A DNA stretch of 64,000 nt from Methylocystis hirsuta (GCF_003722355.1 NZ_QWDD01000001.1:682001-746000), one strand, 5' to 3'. Counted from the stretch's first letter, positions 30,039-39,882 are shown. The notes: a model not told the origin generated them from the sequence alone. Program-made: numbers and translations.

Positions 30039-31799
30039 TCACAGCGTCTTCAGATATTCGAGCAGGGCGCGCTTGTCCGTCTCGCTCAACGCCGTTCCGA
30101 AGTCGTGGCCGCAGTGGCTCACGCCGGAGCCTCTGTTGCAGTCCGTCTTCATCAAGAAGGTCGACTTCGGCTGCTCCGCGGCCAATCCGACAGCGGAAAT
30201 GTCATAGGCCGGCCCGACTTTGAAGTCGGCGGCGCGGTCCTGGGGCGGCTTCAACAGCTCGGCGAGCGACGGAACCGAAGCGTTGTGCAGATAGGGCGCC
30301 GCTGCCCAAATGCCTTCGAGGACGCGGGCTTCAAATTTGAGTTTGCCCGGCGTCTCGGGCGCCCGTCGGCAAGCCCAGCGCCCTGCGCCCGGCGTGCCCG
30401 GAATCTTGTAGACGCCCTTCAGTTCTTCAACCAAGGGCCGCAGAAGGGACAGCGCCACGTCGGCCCTTTGACGCTCGACCGAATTCACCGTGACCGGAAT
30501 GAAATGCTGCAGGATTGCGCCGCGCGCCGCGGTCGCCAGCACCGAGACGGGCGCGTCGGTTCTGCCAAGGGGCTCGGACACGAAAGGAATGAAAGCGCCG
30601 GTCAGCGCGCCGGTGTCGACCTTCCAGTCCGGCGCGAAATATTGATATTCGCGCGCGTCGGTGCCGACATCCTGAACAGGCGTGCACCAGGTGTCTGGAT
30701 TGAGCAGACGCGGCTGCCCTCGATCGATCCCATGGCAATCGGCGCATCCGCCTTCTACATAGGGACGCTCGTAGATGAGCTTGCCCTGGGCGGCGAGCAT
30801 CGTGTCCACGGGCCACGGCCATTTCGGCGGACCGATCCGCTCGACGAGCCGCTCCATTTCGATCAGCCCTTTGAAGTCGACCGAATTGGCCTTGACGTAA
30901 TTGAAGCCCAGCAGATGCGTGGCGTCCTTCTCAGGGAAAAATTCGCCGAAGACGCCGTAGACCTGTCCGACGTTTCTGGCCATGGCCAGAATGCGGTCGC
31001 CATTGTCGGCGAAGCCCGGCCATTGCGTATGATCCTGCCGCGGCGCGTTCCACAGGAACGGCGGGCGCACCGGCGCGTCCGCCTTCCGCATGTTTCCCAA
31101 AATGATATGCGTCGGGCCGGGTCCGATATCGAGACCGGCCACCCGGTTGAGGATCATGCCGACGGCGTCGATGCGTCCGGTGCCCCATGGCTTGTCTTTG
31201 GGCAGGCCCGCCTCGGTGATGGCGTGGTGGCGCGCATACCAGAGATCGACCTCGCCGCGCAGCTTCGTTTCCTTTTGCGGGTCGTAGCCGCTTCCGAGAA
31301 CGGCCTTGGCGAATTCAGAGAAGGACGCCGTGTCCGCGAGAACCTTCCCGACCACTGTGTCGAGATCGGCCCAGAGCGCGCCCATGTCGGCGAGCGCCGG
31401 GCCGCCGTCGATGCGATAGGCCTTGCCCTCGACCTCGATCTGCCGCGTATGGCACGCGGCGCAGCTGGGTCCCAAGACGCCATCGGCGACGACGAAGCCG
31501 ACCGGCAGCCCCGGCGTCGTGCTCGCGGGGTTGGCCAGATAGCCGTAGCGGGCCAGTCCATCCGCAAGAAAGAGTTGGCCGTCAGCCTGCTTGAGCGCTC
31601 TGATCCAGTCCCAGGGGACGAGGCGGGAGCCTTGGCTCGTATTGTAAAACTCGTTCCAGGCCTTTCCGTCCCAGGGGCCGGCTCCGGGAATGGAGGAGGG
31701 CTGTTCGACGCGTTCCAAGGCCAGCGAAGCCGGCGCGCTCGCGGCGAAAAAGACAAGTGTAAGCGCGGCGGCGAAGCGGAACGTCTTGGTGATGCTCAT
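30039..31799 (-). CDS. large exported di-haem cytochrome c (RoxA/CCP-superfamily-like)
   Basis: A 586-residue protein with a signal peptide (ITKTFRFAAALTLVFFAASA, cleavage near ALA). Two c-haem motifs: CAACH near residue 130 and CADCH near 365. A third Cys-rich element sits near the C-terminus (TDCNRGSGVSHCGHDFG). LEGIWAAAPYLHNASVPSLA is the conserved segment shared by RoxA-type rubber oxygenases and di-haem peroxidases. Length and spacing are closer to RoxA-like proteins (about 600-680 residues) than to classical 350-residue peroxidases; no latex-degradation genes are near, so the substrate is unknown. The ATG at 31799 gives MSITKT. Apparently monocistronic. Confidence 0.75.
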   Translation of the reverse strand: MSITKTFRFAAALTLVFFAASAPASLALERVEQPSSIPGAGPWDGKAWNEFYNTSQGSRLVPWDWIRALKQADGQLFLADGLARYGYLANPASTTPGLPVGFVVADGVLGPSCAACHTRQIEVEGKAYRIDGGPALADMGALWADLDTVVGKVLADTASFSEFAKAVLGSGYDPQKETKLRGEVDLWYARHHAITEAGLPKDKPWGTGRIDAVGMILNRVAGLDIGPGPTHIILGNMRKADAPVRPPFLWNAPRQDHTQWPGFADNGDRILAMARNVGQVYGVFGEFFPEKDATHLLGFNYVKANSVDFKGLIEMERLVERIGPPKWPWPVDTMLAAQGKLIYERPYVEGGCADCHGIDRGQPRLLNPDTWCTPVQDVGTDAREYQYFAPDWKVDTGALTGAFIPFVSEPLGRTDAPVSVLATAARGAILQHFIPVTVNSVERQRADVALSLLRPLVEELKGVYKIPGTPGAGRWACRRAPETPGKLKFEARVLEGIWAAAPYLHNASVPSLAELLKPPQDRAADFKVGPAYDISAVGLAAEQPKSTFLMKTDCNRGSGVSHCGHDFGTALSETDKRALLEYLKTL

Positions 31800-31927
31800 C
31801 TCAAATCTTCTCAATAACGGCCGTCAGAAAATCGCGTCGACGCCGATGCCGGAAAGCCGGGACCGGCGCGTGCGGCAGGGTCGACGATCGTCAGTAGAGT
31901 GTCAATACTCCGAACTGATGACGCGCG

Positions 31928-32476
31928 TTAGAGCTTCGCCATGAAATTGGCGAAGGCGAGCGAGCCTTCCGGCCAGGGCCCATGGCCGCTGTCGACATTG
32001 ATATGGCCGCTCGCGCCGGCGTCGATGAAGCGCGCGCCGATATCCTGCGCGAGATGGCGCGCAAAGAGCAGATCGGCGTAGGGATCGTCGCTGCTGCCGA
32101 CCAGCGCCGCGGGGAAGGGAAGTCGGGCGCGGGGTATGGGCAAAAAGGCGGAATCGACGGAGGGCATTTCACGGATCACCGCTTCCGAAGGCGGCGCGAC
32201 GAGAAAGGCGCCGGCGATCTTGTCGCCGACGCGTTGCGCGGCATGCAGAGCGGCGATGACGCCGAGCGAATGCGCGACGATCACGACAGGTCGCGCGCTT
32301 GCAAGAACGTCTTGCGCGATCGTCTCTTCCCATTCGGCGCGGATCGGCTTCTCGAAGTCGCGCTGGCTCACGCGTCTGGCTGTCGAAAGTTTCGCCTGCC
32401 AGCGAGTCTGCCAATGTTCGGGGCCGGAGTCGCTCCACCCCGGCACGATGAGAATGTCCGCGTCGGCGGCGCGCAT
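31928..32476 (-). CDS. RBBP9/YdeN-family serine hydrolase
   Basis: A 182-residue minimal alpha/beta hydrolase: the N-terminal ADILIVPGWSDSGPEHWQTR is diagnostic, the nucleophile elbow is VAHSLGVIAALHAA near residue 70, the acid is in GSSDDPYAD near 125 and the His in ASGHINVDSGHGPWPEG near 155. Probably a small serine hydrolase with unknown substrate. Its start overlaps the stop of lysK (TGATG), so the two are translationally coupled. Confidence 0.9.
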   Translation of the reverse strand: MRAADADILIVPGWSDSGPEHWQTRWQAKLSTARRVSQRDFEKPIRAEWEETIAQDVLASARPVVIVAHSLGVIAALHAAQRVGDKIAGAFLVAPPSEAVIREMPSVDSAFLPIPRARLPFPAALVGSSDDPYADLLFARHLAQDIGARFIDAGASGHINVDSGHGPWPEGSLAFANFMAKL

Positions 32477-34161
32477 CAGGCGGTTTCGCGCGCGACAAAG
32501 GCGCCGCTGAGCGCGTCCTCGATCAGCTTGCGCGTCTCGGCGACGCCATAGAGCGCGATGAAGGAGCCAAAGCGCGGGCCCTTCTTCTCGCCGAGCAGGA
32601 CCTCATACAGCATGTTGAAGAAGTCGTTGGAGACGCCGGGACGCTCCGGCGTCGCGCCCTTGGCGGCAAAATCCTGATAGCGCGGCACGGCGCGGGCGAC
32701 ATCGTACAGCGCCGACTGAATCTCTTCGGCGCTGGCGCTGTCCATGCCTTGCAACGCTTCGTTGATTTTTAGGAGCACCTCGCGCTCGGCCTCGTCGGCG
32801 GCGCGATAGGTTTTCGCCGGCTTCACGAAGTCACGGAAATAAGCGACGGCGTAGCCCACGAGCTTGTCGAGTCGCGGATGATTTTCGGGCGTCGCGGATC
32901 GCGCATAGCGGCGCAGAAAGCCCCAAAGCACGGCCGGATCTTCGGCGTTGGCGACGGCGGCGAGATTGAGCAGCATCGAGAAGGAGACGCTCACGCCCTT
33001 GGCGTCGCCCTCATGCGCCAGCGTCTCGGCCTGCGGCGGGTCTCCGGCGTGGATGTGCCAGACCGGATTGCCGAGGCGGTTCTTCCAGTCCTGGCGCGGA
33101 TAGGCGTCGAGGAAATTCAGATAGTCGTCGACCGCGCGCGGGATCACATCGAAATAGAGCCGCTTCGCCGCGGTGGGCTTTTGAAACATGAACTGGGCCA
33201 GGCTCTCGGGGCTGGCGTAGGTCAGCCATTCCTCGATCGTCAGCCCATTGCCCTTCGACTTCGAAATCTTCTGGCCCTTTTCGTCCAGAAACAGTTCGTA
33301 GTTGAAGCCTTCGGGCGGGCGTCCGCCAAGCGCCCGCACGATCGCGCCCGAGAGCTTCACCGAGTCGATGAGGTCCTTGCCCGCCATCTCGTAATCGACG
33401 TCGAGCGCATACCAGCGCATCGCCCAGTCGGGCTTCCATTGCAGCTTGCAATGGCCGCCGGTGACGGGCGTGGTGAAGGCCTCGCCCGTATCGGGATCGG
33501 TCCAGGAGATCGTGCCGGCGTCTGCGTCATATCCTGTCAGCGCGACCTGCATGACGATGCCGGTCGTCGGATGGATCGGCAGGAAGGGCGAATAGGTCGC
33601 CGCGCGCTCCTCGCGAAAGCTCGGCAGCATGATCTTCATCACCGCGTCGTAGCGCTCGAGCATATGCTTCAGCGCGGCGTCGAAGCGGCCGCTCTTATAA
33701 TATTCCGTCGACGACGCGAATTCATATTCGAAGCCGAAGGCGTCGAGGAAGGCGCGCAGCCGCGCATTATTATGCGCCCCGAAACTGTCATGCGTGCCGA
33801 AAGGGTCCGGCACCTGCGTCAAGGGCTTGCCGAGATGGGCGGCGACGAGCTCTTTATTCGGGATGTTGTCGGGGACCTTGCGCAGCCCGTCCAAATCATC
33901 GGAGAAGGCGAGGAGGCGCGTCGCGATCCTGCCTTCGGTCATGACTTCGAACGCGCGGCGCACCATGCTGGTGCGGGCGACCTCGCCGAAGGTGCCGATA
34001 TGCGGCAGCCCGGAAGGGCCATAGCCGGTCTCGAACAGCACGCTCTTCTGACCGCTCGCCTCGACCCGTTTGACGAGCTTTCGCGCCTCTTCGAACGGCC
34101 AGGCGGGCGAGACGCGCGCGGCTTCGACGAGTTCGGGCGACAATAGGAGCGGTGCGGACAT
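32476..34161 (-). CDS. lysK: lysyl-tRNA synthetase, class I
   Basis: A 561-residue class I LysRS, the archaeal-type enzyme found in alphaproteobacteria and spirochaetes instead of class II LysS. The HIGH-like element is [16 protein letters not shown] near residue 50, the KMSKS-like loop is [16 protein letters not shown] near 290, and [11 protein letters not shown] precedes it. The C-terminal helical anticodon-binding part is complete. The ATG at 34161 ([15 protein letters not shown]) is preferred; one codon group upstream adds six residues. It is coupled to the downstream serine hydrolase. Confidence 0.95.
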   Translation of the reverse strand: MSAPLLLSPELVEAARVSPAWPFEEARKLVKRVEASGQKSVLFETGYGPSGLPHIGTFGEVARTSMVRRAFEVMTEGRIATRLLAFSDDLDGLRKVPDNIPNKELVAAHLGKPLTQVPDPFGTHDSFGAHNNARLRAFLDAFGFEYEFASSTEYYKSGRFDAALKHMLERYDAVMKIMLPSFREERAATYSPFLPIHPTTGIVMQVALTGYDADAGTISWTDPDTGEAFTTPVTGGHCKLQWKPDWAMRWYALDVDYEMAGKDLIDSVKLSGAIVRALGGRPPEGFNYELFLDEKGQKISKSKGNGLTIEEWLTYASPESLAQFMFQKPTAAKRLYFDVIPRAVDDYLNFLDAYPRQDWKNRLGNPVWHIHAGDPPQAETLAHEGDAKGVSVSFSMLLNLAAVANAEDPAVLWGFLRRYARSATPENHPRLDKLVGYAVAYFRDFVKPAKTYRAADEAEREVLLKINEALQGMDSASAEEIQSALYDVARAVPRYQDFAAKGATPERPGVSNDFFNMLYEVLLGEKKGPRFGSFIALYGVAETRKLIEDALSGAFVARETA

Positions 34162-34358
34162 GGGGTGCGAACTGGCCAATCTGTAGCGGGAAGCGCGGCA
34201 CAGTAGGGAGAGGGGCTCGGGGCGTCAACGAGGAAGCCGGCTGAGTATTGGGTCGATTTGAATTCCGCAAAGCGCCATTTCCGGACCTTCGTTCAGGTTC
34301 CATAATGGGCCTTATGCGCTTCGGCTCCTGCGCTTTAAACGTGGTTCCATCAAACTTC

Positions 34359-34871
34359 TCACTTAAGCATTATTGACTCAGTACAGAAAACTGAGTTGTA
34401 CAGGTTGGTAGGGGTGGAAGTCGGAATATTGTAAGAGCAGAATCTTAGTTCGCCTGTGCTCTTGTTTAGGGCAACCCAAGCCTTGTAGTCCGGGTATGTC
34501 CCTAGAACGGTTTTACCGTAGCGCGTGTAATCTGGTCCATTATGGACGCCGAATTCCCAATCGTCGTTTACAGAAAGCGGGGTGTTTGCGGGCGAGTACT
34601 TTTCGCAACCCTGCTTCGTAAACGTAGTACCATCTGGAACTGTATAGATTTTGCCCTGACAATCCCATATCCACGACCCATATTTATCTATTATTAGAGC
34701 GGAAAAGTTTTGGTAATACCTGTATATAGTTGTATCCCCCGGGGGGACGACACCATATGCGGTCGCTACTCGAAGGAGATTGAAATACAACGTTCCGCCC
34801 TGCGCGGTGCCTGCTGTTGCCAACGCAAAAAGGAAAACTCCGGCTCTCAAGCCCCTTCGTTTCGCAAACAT
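34359..34871 (-). CDS. secreted protein of unknown function, low GC
   Basis: A 170-residue protein with a signal peptide (RRGLRAGVFLFALATAGTAQ). The mature chain is rich in Tyr, Thr and Asn and holds four cysteines (IWDCQGK, KQGCEKY, LRFCSY, VFCTES), likely disulfide-bonded. No family recognised. Codon use and base composition are clearly more AT-rich than lysK, suggesting recent transfer. It stands alone between lysK and the TPR gene; the 200-bp gap on the lysK side holds nothing recognisable. Confidence 0.6.
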   Translation of the reverse strand: MFAKRRGLRAGVFLFALATAGTAQGGTLYFNLLRVATAYGVVPPGDTTIYRYYQNFSALIIDKYGSWIWDCQGKIYTVPDGTTFTKQGCEKYSPANTPLSVNDDWEFGVHNGPDYTRYGKTVLGTYPDYKAWVALNKSTGELRFCSYNIPTSTPTNLYNSVFCTESIMLK

Positions 34872-35119
34872 GATTTCCGCTCCCCCAATTGGATGCAATT
34901 GAAAATACGGGAAAGCTATAATCGTTGATGGCTACCCAAGGCAAGGATACGCAATCGAGCGCCGCCCGTGCAAAACTCAAGAGAATAGCGCCGAACATAT
35001 TGTTGTAGTTTAATTTTCGGCGAAAAGTGACCGTTTCGAAAAGGAAGGTTCTTGCGGCAAGCGCAATTTGACATGCGCGCGCTTATGCTCTCCGGTTAGG
35101 CTGAGCCGGAGAGCACTGA

Positions 35120-36889
35120 ATGCTTCGAGTGTGGAAATGGCTTCGCGAGAGCTGTTGGAAGTGGCTCCGCGAAAATGTTCTGAAGGCAATTGTCCTAGCT
35201 GCGCTCACAGCAAGCGTGATTGCTTGGCTCAAGGGGGTGTTTGACGCGACTTTGCGCGAGTTGCTGCCTTCCGGAGCCGAAATCTCCTGCGTTGGGCGAG
35301 AGTGGGTCATTGACCACCATCCGTTTCGCCGGCCTGAGCCAACTAGGCAAGTGTTTCGGATACTCGTCGCCACCCTTGATCACGACGATGCTAATCGGAC
35401 GCTGACCGAGGCGGTTGTGCGAGCGTTGCAGGGCGAAACGGGAATTGAGGCTATTGAGACCTGCCGCGTGCTCAAGATAGGGGGAGCTGGCGACAGGATC
35501 GAGGATGCGGCCGCAAATAGCGGACAGGAGTGGCTGTCTAGGCGTGACGCCGATATTCTCGTCTTTGGCGAGGCGGTAGGAAAGGGAGAGGCGCTCAACC
35601 TCCATTTCGTTTCTATTGGGGGCCGTGGCGATTTCCGCCAACATGCTTTCGAGCTGAAATTCGGCTTCCTTAAAGGAGACTTCAGTGAGGCGGTGGGGGC
35701 GCAGCTTCAAGCTATCGCGCTTGCAACAGTGGTGCCGACGAGTAAAGAAACCGGGAAATACCTTGTTGAGGTACTACGACCTATAACGAGTCGCCTTCAG
35801 AAATTGGTTCGCTTTCCGCCATCGGGATTAACGGCAGGGCAGTTCTCTAATATTCAATTTGCGCTTGCGTTCGCGCTGGGGATTATAGGCGAGCAAGCTG
35901 GTGACAACAAAGCCCTCACGGAAGCGGTCACGGCCTATCGCGAGGCGCTGAAGGAAGGGACGCGCGAGCGCGTGCCGTTCGGCTGGTCGGACGCGCAGAA
36001 CAGTCTCGGCGTTGCGCTCTCCACGCTCGGGGAACGCGAGAGCGGGACGGAGAAGCTGGAGGCGGCGGTCGCGGCCTTTCGCGAGGCGCTGAAGGAACGG
36101 ACGCGCGAGCGCATGCCGCTCTACTGGGCGGCGACGCAGATGAATCTCGGCGTTGTGTTCTCCACGCTCGGGGAGCGGGAGAGCGGGACGGCGCGTCTGG
36201 AGAAGGCGGTCACGGCCTTTCGCGAGGCGCTGAAGGAACAGACACGCGAGCGCGTTCCGCTCCAATGGGCAATGACGCAGACGAATCTCGGCGCTGCGCT
36301 TGGGAGGCTCGGGAATTTGGAGGCGGCGGTTGCGGCCTTTCGCGAGGCGCTGAAGGAACAGACGCGCGAGCGCGACCCGCTCGGCTGGGCGGCGACGCAG
36401 AACAATCTTGGCATTGCGCTTAGGATGCTCGGGGAACGCGAGAGCGGGACGGAGAAGCTGGAGGCGGCGGTCGCGGCCTTTCGCGAGGCGCTGAAGGAAC
36501 GGACGCGCGAGCGCGACCCGCTCGGCTGGGCGGCGACGCAGATGAATCTCGGCGTTGTGTTCTCCACGCTCGGGGAGCGGCAGAGCGGGACGGAGAAGCT
36601 GGAGGCGGCGGTCGCGGCCTTTCGCGAGGCGCTGAAGAAACAGACGCGCGAGCGCGACCCGCTCGGCTGGGCGGCAACGCAATACAATCTCGGCGTTGTG
36701 CTCTCCACGCTCGGGCAACGCGAGAGCGGGACGGGAAGGCTCGAAGAGGCGGTCGCGGCCTTTCGCGAGGCGCTGAAGGAATTTACACCGCAAACGCATT
36801 CAAAGAATTACCAATGGACAATGGACAGCGTCAATCAAGCTCTCGCTTTTCTTAAAAAGAAACGTCGGGAAAAAGATTCGGTGCATTAA
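35120..36889 (+). CDS. membrane-anchored TPR-repeat protein
   Basis: A 589-residue protein. A basic, Trp-rich N-terminus (KWLRESCWKWLREN) precedes one membrane segment (AIVLAALTASVIAWLKGVF, about residues 23-41). Residues 60-200 form an unrecognised alpha/beta domain (FRILVATLDHDDANRTLTEA; DILVFGEAVGKGE). From about residue 270 to 565 there are six tandem 47-residue helical repeats built on AFREALKE...W..TQ.NLG..L..LGER, one shortened to 40 residues; these are TPR-like (kinesin-light-chain style) repeats. The DNA repeats are also nearly identical (141 bp), so the array is recent or gene-converted. Role probably scaffolding. ATG at 35120. Confidence 0.8.
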   Translation: MLRVWKWLRESCWKWLRENVLKAIVLAALTASVIAWLKGVFDATLRELLPSGAEISCVGREWVIDHHPFRRPEPTRQVFRILVATLDHDDANRTLTEAVVRALQGETGIEAIETCRVLKIGGAGDRIEDAAANSGQEWLSRRDADILVFGEAVGKGEALNLHFVSIGGRGDFRQHAFELKFGFLKGDFSEAVGAQLQAIALATVVPTSKETGKYLVEVLRPITSRLQKLVRFPPSGLTAGQFSNIQFALAFALGIIGEQAGDNKALTEAVTAYREALKEGTRERVPFGWSDAQNSLGVALSTLGERESGTEKLEAAVAAFREALKERTRERMPLYWAATQMNLGVVFSTLGERESGTARLEKAVTAFREALKEQTRERVPLQWAMTQTNLGAALGRLGNLEAAVAAFREALKEQTRERDPLGWAATQNNLGIALRMLGERESGTEKLEAAVAAFREALKERTRERDPLGWAATQMNLGVVFSTLGERQSGTEKLEAAVAAFREALKKQTRERDPLGWAATQYNLGVVLSTLGQRESGTGRLEEAVAAFREALKEFTPQTHSKNYQWTMDSVNQALAFLKKKRREKDSVH

Positions 36890-36895
36890 TTAAGA

Positions 36896-36962
36896 CTTTT
36901 GCAACAAGCGCCGGAGCCTTGAAAATCAGGGCCTTGGCGCGTGCAAAAGATTGTTGCAAAAG
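36896..36962. repeat. 67-bp element with 12-bp perfect terminal inverted repeats
   Basis: CTTTTGCAACAA (36896-36907) and TTGTTGCAAAAG (36951-36962) are perfect inverted repeats bounding a partly self-complementary core (GCGCC...GGCGC). It begins 7 bp after the TPR gene stop, so it could be a long imperfect terminator hairpin or a tiny mobile/REP-like element. The remaining gap up to 37210 also holds two back-to-back palindromes, CTCAGCC-gct-GGCTGAG (37038-37054) and GTCGGCATGCCGAC (37055-37068), of unknown meaning, possibly regulatory for the porin gene. Confidence 0.5.
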
Positions 36963-37210
36963 TTGAGCGGTATTTCGTCCAAGATTGTGGCCGTAGGAAT
37001 TACCTAGTCGGCTCGCAACCTGAAATTCAAACTGACCCTCAGCCGCTGGCTGAGGTCGGCATGCCGACCCAGCTGCAGCGACCGCCCGGGCCGTTTCGAA
37101 CAAGGAAAGCTCGCGACTGTTGCGCGCCGTCGATAGACAAGCGCGGGGATGCCGCTAAGCTCGACGGCGCATGTGATTCAACCGATCTGGCTTGCGGGAA
37201 GGCCGAAGCG

Positions 37211-38554
37211 ATGTGGCGGCGGAGGGAATGGAGCGGGCCGGCCTCCCCGAAAGGGCGACTCGCGCGCGCGCGTCGCCTCATCGCTGCGGCGTGCGTCCTC
37301 GTCGCGGCCCTTGGAGGCCCGGCCCTCGCCGAAGACGATGCCGTTTCCCTCGCCAAGCAGAAGTCGCTGACCGACACGCCGGACGGCCCCAAGGAGCAAT
37401 TGCGCAAGTTCGGGATCGACGTCGACGTCTGGATCACCCAGTTCGAGCAGGGCATCACGTCCGGCGCGATCAATCGGACGGCGCGCTATGGCGGCGTCAT
37501 GGACACATTTCTGCGCGTCGACGGCGAGAAGCTTGGGTTCTGGAAGGGGCTCAAATTCAATGCGCAATATGAGCATTACTTCGGCCGCAACGTGAACCGG
37601 CAGGATCTCGCGCTGCTGCCGGTCAATGTCGCCCAGGCGTTTATCGAGCGCGACGGCTATCACTCGGCCCTGTCGATGACGTTGACGCAGGAATTCAGCG
37701 AGCAATTCTCGGTCACGATCGGCAAGTTCAACATGCTGACGCTCGCCGCGCAGACGCCGCTGGTCGGCGGCGGCGGCATCGAGACCTTCATGAACCGCTC
37801 CTTCGCCCTGCCCTCGACCGGCATTGGCGTCAATTCGCCGGAGAGCGTCGCCGACCGGCTGATTATCGCGCCGCCTTACCTTCTGGGCGGCGTCGCCGCG
37901 CTCAAGACCAAATTTTTCGATCTCAAACTGATGGTCGCCGACCCGCGCAACGCTCTGCAGCCCCGCGTCATCCAACGGCCATTCGAGCGCGGAATCGGCG
38001 CCGGATTGATGCTAACCGTGCCCGTCGAAATCGGCGGACTCAACGGCTTCCATACTTTTCGCGTCGCCTACAGCAACGCAAGAGGGTTCGACCTCGAAGA
38101 CATCGGCGAGACCGCGAGGATCGCTCAGCTCAGGGGAATCACCAAGAAGGGCTATCGCTTCGTTTCCTACGCCATCCAGCAATATCTGATGCAGAGCGCT
38201 ACGGACCCCAAGGTCGGCTGGGGGGTGTTTACGCTCGCGACTCTGTCGGACGGCAATCCCAACCCGGTCAAATGGAGCGTGGTCGCCGGCCTTGCCGGCA
38301 ACAATCTGATGACGGGACGCGAAGATGATCGCTGGGGCGTCGGCTATTATCATTATCGACTGAGCCCGCTGCTCCTCTCCGGCCTGGCGGCGCGGCGAAT
38401 CAATCGTCGCAGCGAAGGCGGCGTCGAGGCCTTCTATAATTTCGCAGTGACCCGATGGCTGCGGCTCTCGGGCGATGTCCAGATCATCGATCCGTGGAAT
38501 CCGCTGCGGGCGCGGGCGAGCTATCTCGGCCTGCGTCTGCAGACGATATTCTAG
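37211..38554 (+). CDS. OprB-family carbohydrate-selective porin
   Basis: A 447-residue outer-membrane porin with a signal peptide (ARRLIAAACVLVAALGGPAL, cleavage near LAEDD). Family features: GIDVDVWITQFEQGI and the open barrel strands GLKFNAQYEHYFGRN, QEFSEQFSVTIGKFNM, FHTFRVAYSNARGF, and WGVGYYHYRLSPL, ending with a barrel strand RASYLGLRLQTIF whose terminal Phe is the usual outer-membrane assembly signal. OprB proteins form channels for sugars, but many relatives have other or unknown solutes. ATG at 37211; longer upstream reading adds non-signal sequence. Confidence 0.85.
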   Translation: MWRRREWSGPASPKGRLARARRLIAAACVLVAALGGPALAEDDAVSLAKQKSLTDTPDGPKEQLRKFGIDVDVWITQFEQGITSGAINRTARYGGVMDTFLRVDGEKLGFWKGLKFNAQYEHYFGRNVNRQDLALLPVNVAQAFIERDGYHSALSMTLTQEFSEQFSVTIGKFNMLTLAAQTPLVGGGGIETFMNRSFALPSTGIGVNSPESVADRLIIAPPYLLGGVAALKTKFFDLKLMVADPRNALQPRVIQRPFERGIGAGLMLTVPVEIGGLNGFHTFRVAYSNARGFDLEDIGETARIAQLRGITKKGYRFVSYAIQQYLMQSATDPKVGWGVFTLATLSDGNPNPVKWSVVAGLAGNNLMTGREDDRWGVGYYHYRLSPLLLSGLAARRINRRSEGGVEAFYNFAVTRWLRLSGDVQIIDPWNPLRARASYLGLRLQTIF

Positions 38555-38844
38555 CGGATTACGCCGCTCACGAGCGGGCCAATGGCTCCAGCGCCACGAA
38601 CGCCTCACCTTCCACGTGGGGACAGGACCGCCGGCCCGTGCAATGGAACGATAATAGTTCAGAGGACCGAACAGATCAGAAATAGTATTCAATCACCGAG
38701 ACTTATCCGAAATAAGCGAAAGAACTAGACCGTCGCGCCCGATTCGGTTATAACGACTGTGGATACTGATACGGTCAGGGAATCGGCTCTTGCAATCTGA
38801 CGCGGTTGATCGATGCGGAGCCATCTTTTCTTTCGTGGCGGAGT

Positions 38845-39193
38845 TTGGCGCACGCTCTCTTGGCGCACGCTCTCTTGGCGCACGCTCTCTTGGCGCACGC
38901 TCTCTTGGCGCACGCTCTCTTGGCGCACGCTCTCTTGGCGCACGCTCTCTTGGCGCACGCTCTCTTGGCGCACGCTCTCTTGGCGCACGCTCTCTTGGCG
39001 CACGCTCTCTTGGCGCACGCTCTCTTGGCGCACGCTCTCTTGGCGCACGCTCTCTTGGCGCACGCTCTCTTGGCGCACGCTCTCTTGGCGCACGCTCTCT
39101 TGGCGCACGCTCTCTTGGCGCACGCTCTCTTGGCGCACGCTCTCTTGGCGCACGCTCTCTTGGCGCACGCTCTCTTGGCGCACGCTCTCTTGG
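38845..39193. repeat. perfect 15-bp minisatellite, about 23 copies
   Basis: The unit CACGCTCTCTTGGCG is repeated without a single mismatch from 38845 to 39193. Because 15 is a multiple of three and no frame of the unit has a stop, all six frames are open, coding LGARS, LAHAL or SWRTL on plus and RQESV, RERAP or AKRAC on minus. No frame has a convincing start, RBS or conserved flank, so I do not call a gene. The flanks from 38555 to 39880 hold no other recognised gene apart from the tentative small ORF at 39468. Perfect identity implies recent expansion; the copy number is probably polymorphic. Confidence 0.95.
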
Positions 39194-39467
39194 AGTGACG
39201 AAAAACAGCAGGGCCAGGGGCGCGAAGAAATAGATGCGACCGAATTGCGCCCGCCTCGGCGGTGCTACCGTAGAATCCGAACGCCCGAATGGCGCAGCGA
39301 TCGCTCCCGAAAGGTCAGGCGGGACATCGGGCTTTCCGCGACCACGTCCGCACGGTGAATATTGCGGGCCTCTCGTCAAGCAGCTCCCCCCGCCAGAGCC
39401 ACAAAAGCTCCAATCGCAGCGCGACATTGATGACGATGCACATCAAGCGACTCGGCGACGGGTCGCA

Positions 39468-39566
39468 GTGACTGGCCGAGACGACGGACCTCAACTTGGT
39501 ATTTTTCTTTGGGGCGCCGTAATGATCATCTTCTGGATTGCGCTTGCGTTTTGGTTTTTTTCTTGA
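39468..39566 (+). CDS. possible 32-residue membrane peptide
   Basis: A GTG at 39468 opens a frame for TGRDDGPQLGIFLWGAVMII followed by FWIALAFWFFS: a short polar start and one long hydrophobic segment. The end is in frame with a much longer open stretch from 39234 that has no coding character. It may be a real small membrane protein or the remnant of a larger gene; the RBS is weak. Confidence 0.3.
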   Translation: MTGRDDGPQLGIFLWGAVMIIFWIALAFWFFS

Positions 39567-39882
39567 GCGTAGCTCAAGACATGAGCGCACGTCGCGATTG
39601 ACGTCGCAAAGTTTCGGCCGTTGCCTGCGAGATCGGAATTCTTCGAAATCGCTCCGCGGCAGCTCCAGTTCCGTGGGGTCGACGAGCGCCATCCCGGTTG
39701 GTTAGCATTGGCCGCCGCCGCTGGGCATGTAGGGGTTGACTGCGGGACGGCGCGGCCTCGATTGTGGGCTACGTGCTCGCGGCTATGGCCGTAAGATTGC
39801 ACTGGAGCTCGCAACCGAGGCCGGCGTGAGCGAAGCCAGGCCGCGCCGATCATCTTATCGGCGTAAGGTGGAGAAGATACGG

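Noticed and set aside
30018..31817. 599-codon plus-strand frame opposite the large di-haem cytochrome
   Set aside because: The minus strand carries a signal peptide, two CxxCH motifs and family motifs; the plus frame shows none.
38693..39427. Long open frames on both strands through the 15-bp repeat array, coding pentapeptide repeats
   Set aside because: A stop-free 15-bp unit forces all six frames open. None has a credible RBS, start or conserved flanking sequence, so no frame can be preferred.
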